From Variovorax sp. SG517 (lineage in GTDB: Bacteria; Pseudomonadota; Gammaproteobacteria; Burkholderiales; Burkholderiaceae_C): a stretch of 64,000 nucleotides of DNA. This document shows positions 63,120 through 64,000 of this stretch, one piece after another. Below the pieces are notes generated by a model. That model was given only the letters and a program-made list of their open reading frames with translations. It was not told the DNA's origin and searched no databases. The DNA lies in assembly GCF_013376045.1 (NCBI RefSeq), contig NZ_JABMJG010000006.1, forward strand, positions 310,001-374,000. The letters are read 5' to 3'. Positions within the stretch are counted from its first letter, which is position 1. Each line of letters opens with the position of its first letter. A program made the position numbers and the translations under genes.

Positions 63120-63526
63120 ATGGCGTCCGCGGCGCATCCCCGGCTTGATCATGTGCTGCTCGTTGTGCGGAACGCGCAGACGACGCTCTCGTTCCTGACG
63201 GACGTAGTCGGCCTGCGCATCGGGCCTCGTCCGGCATTTCGCTTCCCCGGCTGGTGCTCTACGCGGGGGCGCAGGCCCTCGTACACCTCGCGCTGCGCCG
63301 GGACAATCGCGGGCCTGCGGCGCAGGTAGGTGCCCTGCGCGCTCCGGGCGCCGGCGTGGTGGATCACGTGGCTTTCCGGATCGCCGATGCGCGGGCAATC
63401 CGCCAGCGGCTGAAGGATTGTGCCTGGTCGTACCACGAAGCGAACGTGCCTGGAAGGGGCGTGCGTCAGTTCTTCATCGCGATTCCAGAGGGGCAGGTGG
63501 TCGAGCTGGTGACCGCCGTCCACTGA
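63120..63526 (+). pseudogene. VOC/glyoxalase family gene with a one-base deletion
   Basis: The first frame reads 'RLDHVLLVVRNAQTTLSFLTDVVGLRIG', a VOC start, up to about 63245. The continuation, 'LYAGAQALVHLAL' then 'VVDHVAFRIADARAIRQRL' and 'IPEGQVVELV', is in another frame ending at 63526. Loss of a single base near 63250 explains the switch. The restored protein of about 135 residues would be a normal one-domain VOC protein. Mutation and sequencing error cannot be told apart here. Confidence 0.75.
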
Positions 63527-63593
63527 AAGACGAGACCCCTTGTCTTCTTCTCTTCTCATTCCATTCCACGAAAGATTGATACGTCCACATTTC

Positions 63594-64000
63594 ATGCACC
63601 CCGGCGCAGTTTCTGGCCCGACGGAATCCGCCTGGTGGTGTTCGTCTCCATGCAGTTCGAAGCCGGCGCACAAGGCGAACACGACAACGGCGTGCCATTT
63701 CCGCCACTCGCCGAGAACGTGCCCGACCTCCCGGCGCGCACCTGGTTCGACTATGGCGTGCGCGAAGGCATCCCTCGCATGCTCGACCTGTGGGATGCGC
63801 ATGGCCTGCAAATCACCTTGCACATGACGGGACAGGCGGTCGAGCGCAATCCGGCATTGGCGCGCGAGATCGTGGCGCGCCGGCATGAAGCCGCCGCTCA
63901 CGGCCAGACCTGGACACCGCACTGGACGTTGACCGAAGCCGAGGAGCGCGCCTCCTACGCTGCCAACATCGCGGCGATCGACAGGCCACGGGCATGCGTC
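63594..64000 (+). CDS. Polysaccharide deacetylase family protein (partial, start unclear)
   Basis: From about 63614 to the window end, a frame encodes a PuuE-type polysaccharide deacetylase ('SFWPDGIRLVVFVSMQFEAG', 'TWFDYGVREGIPRMLDLWD', 'HEAAAHGQTWTPH'). This branch includes allantoinase-like and peptidoglycan or amide hydrolases. No start codon with a ribosome site is in frame. The only nearby ATG (63594) is in a different frame, so a further indel near 63600 is possible. The C-terminus lies outside the window. Confidence 0.65.

Overview
GC-rich DNA, densely coded on both strands. Three Bug/TctC-type binding proteins, LysR, MarR and MocR regulators and many aromatic-acid catabolic genes suggest a betaproteobacterium of the order Burkholderiales, perhaps Comamonadaceae (Variovorax-like) or Alcaligenaceae. 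No rRNA, tRNA, CRISPR array, prophage or replication origin was seen.

Layout. 0-2.8 kb: end of an aromatic-ring monooxygenase, an FAH-type hydrolase, an NTF2-like protein and a Bug protein. 3.0-12.8 kb: a GABA module (gabD, an agmatinase-family ureohydrolase, a four-gene polyamine-type ABC importer, gabT) with a divergent MocR/GabR-like regulator. 12.9-14.9 kb: a ketopantoate-reductase remnant and an acyl-CoA dehydrogenase. 15.0-32.2 kb: what I read as a nearly complete picolinate (pyridine-2-carboxylate) pathway in two divergent operons plus a branched-chain-type ABC transporter. 32.3-34.2 kb: a LysR gene and an intact IS481-family element. 34.3-41.8 kb: a Bug protein, a CoA-dependent operon (CoA-transferase, hydratase, SDR, thiolase, DUF35 protein) and a divergent PrpF-like isomerase/SDR pair. 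41.9-48.5 kb: a complete FUSC-type (fusaric-acid-resistance-like) efflux system with AraC and LysR regulators. 48.7-57.2 kb: a LysR-controlled catabolic operon of unknown substrate with two exported proteins, a FAD oxidoreductase, a TIM-barrel protein, an AroE paralogue, a dehalogenase-like hydrolase and a frameshifted SMP-30-like gene. 57.6-62.0 kb: Ku, LigD (bacterial NHEJ) and an ExoIII-type nuclease. 62.0-64.0 kb: a decayed stretch with truncated or frameshifted genes.

How the pyridine genes fit. A molybdenum hydroxylase (PicA) would 6-hydroxylate picolinate. A four-component Rieske oxygenase (PicB) would 3-hydroxylate the product. An amidohydrolase-family decarboxylase (PicC) would yield 2,5-dihydroxypyridine, and PicD, PicE and PicF would carry it through N-formylmaleamate and maleamate to maleate. 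The divergent 431-bp region between the two operons carries two copies of a 16-bp sequence, each lying on a predicted promoter, which are probable sites for the MarR-type PicR encoded last in the picA operon. Maleate isomerase (PicG) was not found in the window. The PicA iron-sulfur subunit is fused to a CoxG-like domain, which may indicate a membrane or quinone link.
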